The notes under the pieces: model-generated
Told to the model about the DNA's origin: nothing
The model's input: only the letters and a program-made list of their open reading frames with translations
Database searches by the model: none
Position numbers and translations under genes: made by a program
From: UKL13-2 sp038206765
GTDB lineage: Bacteria > Pseudomonadota > Gammaproteobacteria > Burkholderiales > Usitatibacteraceae
DNA: 64,000 nucleotides
NCBI GenBank assembly: GCA_038206765.1
Contig: JBBRAM010000001.1
Coordinates: 1-64,000 of the forward strand
Reading direction: 5' to 3'
Shown: piece by piece, positions 63,539-64,000 of the stretch
Layout of the letters: each line of letters opens with the position of its first letter
Position numbering within the stretch: the stretch's first letter is position 1

Positions 63539-63692
63539 TTTTGCATCGTGCCAAGGTTGTAATATAAGTTTAAGTCAAACGACTGATCTGGGCAGAATTC
63601 TGGGCCCCGAGTCACGCACAAAACGCCCCAAAGCCACTATCTGTAGCAGGGTGCCAGCCGACTGCAAAGCAGTCACCCAATGCTTCCATGTG

Positions 63693-64000
63693 CTATCCAT
63701 GCAAAGCGGCTTCTGCAATTTGCTGCACTCGCAAAGGGTTAATTCCGTTCCGTTGCTCAAAGTATAGGGGATGATCGGTCTCACCCAGAATGATATTTGG
63801 GCGCTCACCAGCAGGCATTGTTTGTAATGATGTTTTAAGTCCAAGCGTGGGTGGCTCATACGGCAGCGCACTTTGAAGCCAGCTAAAATACGGAGGCTCG
63901 CTTTCGCGGCTTTCGCTATTCCATAGCTCATTGGCTCGCAAGAAATTCTGTTCGCTAAGAGCGACCCACGCGAGCCAAACAAATGGCGCGGGCGCATCTA
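63693..64000 (-). CDS. DUF2199 domain protein, C-terminal part (runs off the window)
   Basis: The correct minus-strand frame enters from the right edge without a start: WLAWVALSEQNFLRANELW, then EPPYFSWLQSALP, then LGETDHPLYFEQRNGINPLRVQQIAE and a stop at 63693. This matches the DUF2199 end (WVSLSExNF, GWLxxxLPxY, TDHPLxxEQRxGI). Shorter starts (for example TTG at 63941) would cut into the conserved domain, so it continues outside. The domain is of unknown function. Confidence 0.8.
   Translation of the reverse strand, partial: DAPAPFVWLAWVALSEQNFLRANELWNSESRESEPPYFSWLQSALPYEPPTLGLKTSLQTMPAGERPNIILGETDHPLYFEQRNGINPLRVQQIAEAALHG

Overview
The window looks like one chromosomal stretch of a betaproteobacterium. 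This rests on gene order and family flavour: the run ribBA-ribH-nusB-thiL-pgpA, the run smc-zipA-ligA-galU, clpS-clpA, a type I QueF, and an OxyR with the classical cysteine pair. By eye the DNA is moderately GC-rich. I see no rRNA or tRNA gene, no CRISPR array and no insertion sequence. Most genes are chromosomal housekeeping genes; the accessory-looking parts are the two edges and roughly 35.8-48.2 kb.

Left edge (1-2.4 kb): a recombination-scarred polymorphic-toxin-like region. A large secreted protein with FN3 and Ig-like domains begins at a TTG codon (complement 909) and runs off the window. Upstream of it lie a possible orphan immunity gene between two ~92 bp direct repeats, a second possible immunity gene, the C-terminal remnant of an Rhs-type toxin directly coupled to it, and an antisense fragment of an SRAP (HMCES/YedK) peptidase gene.

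2.4-10.9 kb: oxyR, a small unknown gene, a lone parA-like ATPase, then a compact minus-strand operon ribBA-ribH-nusB-thiL-pgpA-gdpD (riboflavin, antitermination, thiamine, phosphatidylglycerol), interrupted only by a 16-unit pentanucleotide repeat next to the pgpA start. queF is divergent from the next block.

11-26.7 kb: smc, zipA, ligA, galU and hpt on the plus strand (chromosome segregation, division, replication, sugar nucleotides, purine salvage); a flavocytochrome c sulfide dehydrogenase-like pair; clpS-clpA; a cold-shock gene; an RluE-like pseudouridine synthase; and a small secreted Ala/Lys-rich protein. 26.8-35.8 kb: mnmA, a GST, purB, an EF-hand secreted protein, a glutaredoxin-like protein, a COG2509-type flavoprotein, DUF427, a second cold-shock gene and an MFS transporter.

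35.8-50.4 kb: a long proline-rich TonB-like protein, a DUF1289 protein and a TonB-dependent receptor; a two-gene unit with a PilZ-like protein; an ornithine cyclodeaminase homologue; a three-gene operon of secreted proteins including a MORN-repeat protein; an RNase D-like exonuclease and alanine dehydrogenase. 50.9-64 kb: nitroreductase, a saccharopine-dehydrogenase-like reductase, cupin, two acyl-CoA dehydrogenases, an FMN-dependent glutamate-synthase-like protein, an orphan ABC substrate-binding protein, a GGDEF diguanylate cyclase, and a right-edge group of secreted proteins (one apparently frameshifted in its signal peptide) ending in a partial DUF2199 gene.

A short dispersed motif (core CTCTAG-N2-CTGGCGCGG) recurs in intergenic DNA across the window. 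No wholly new system is proven. The best candidates for something undescribed are the left-edge toxin/immunity region, the secreted MORN operon, and the TonB-like/receptor neighbourhood.
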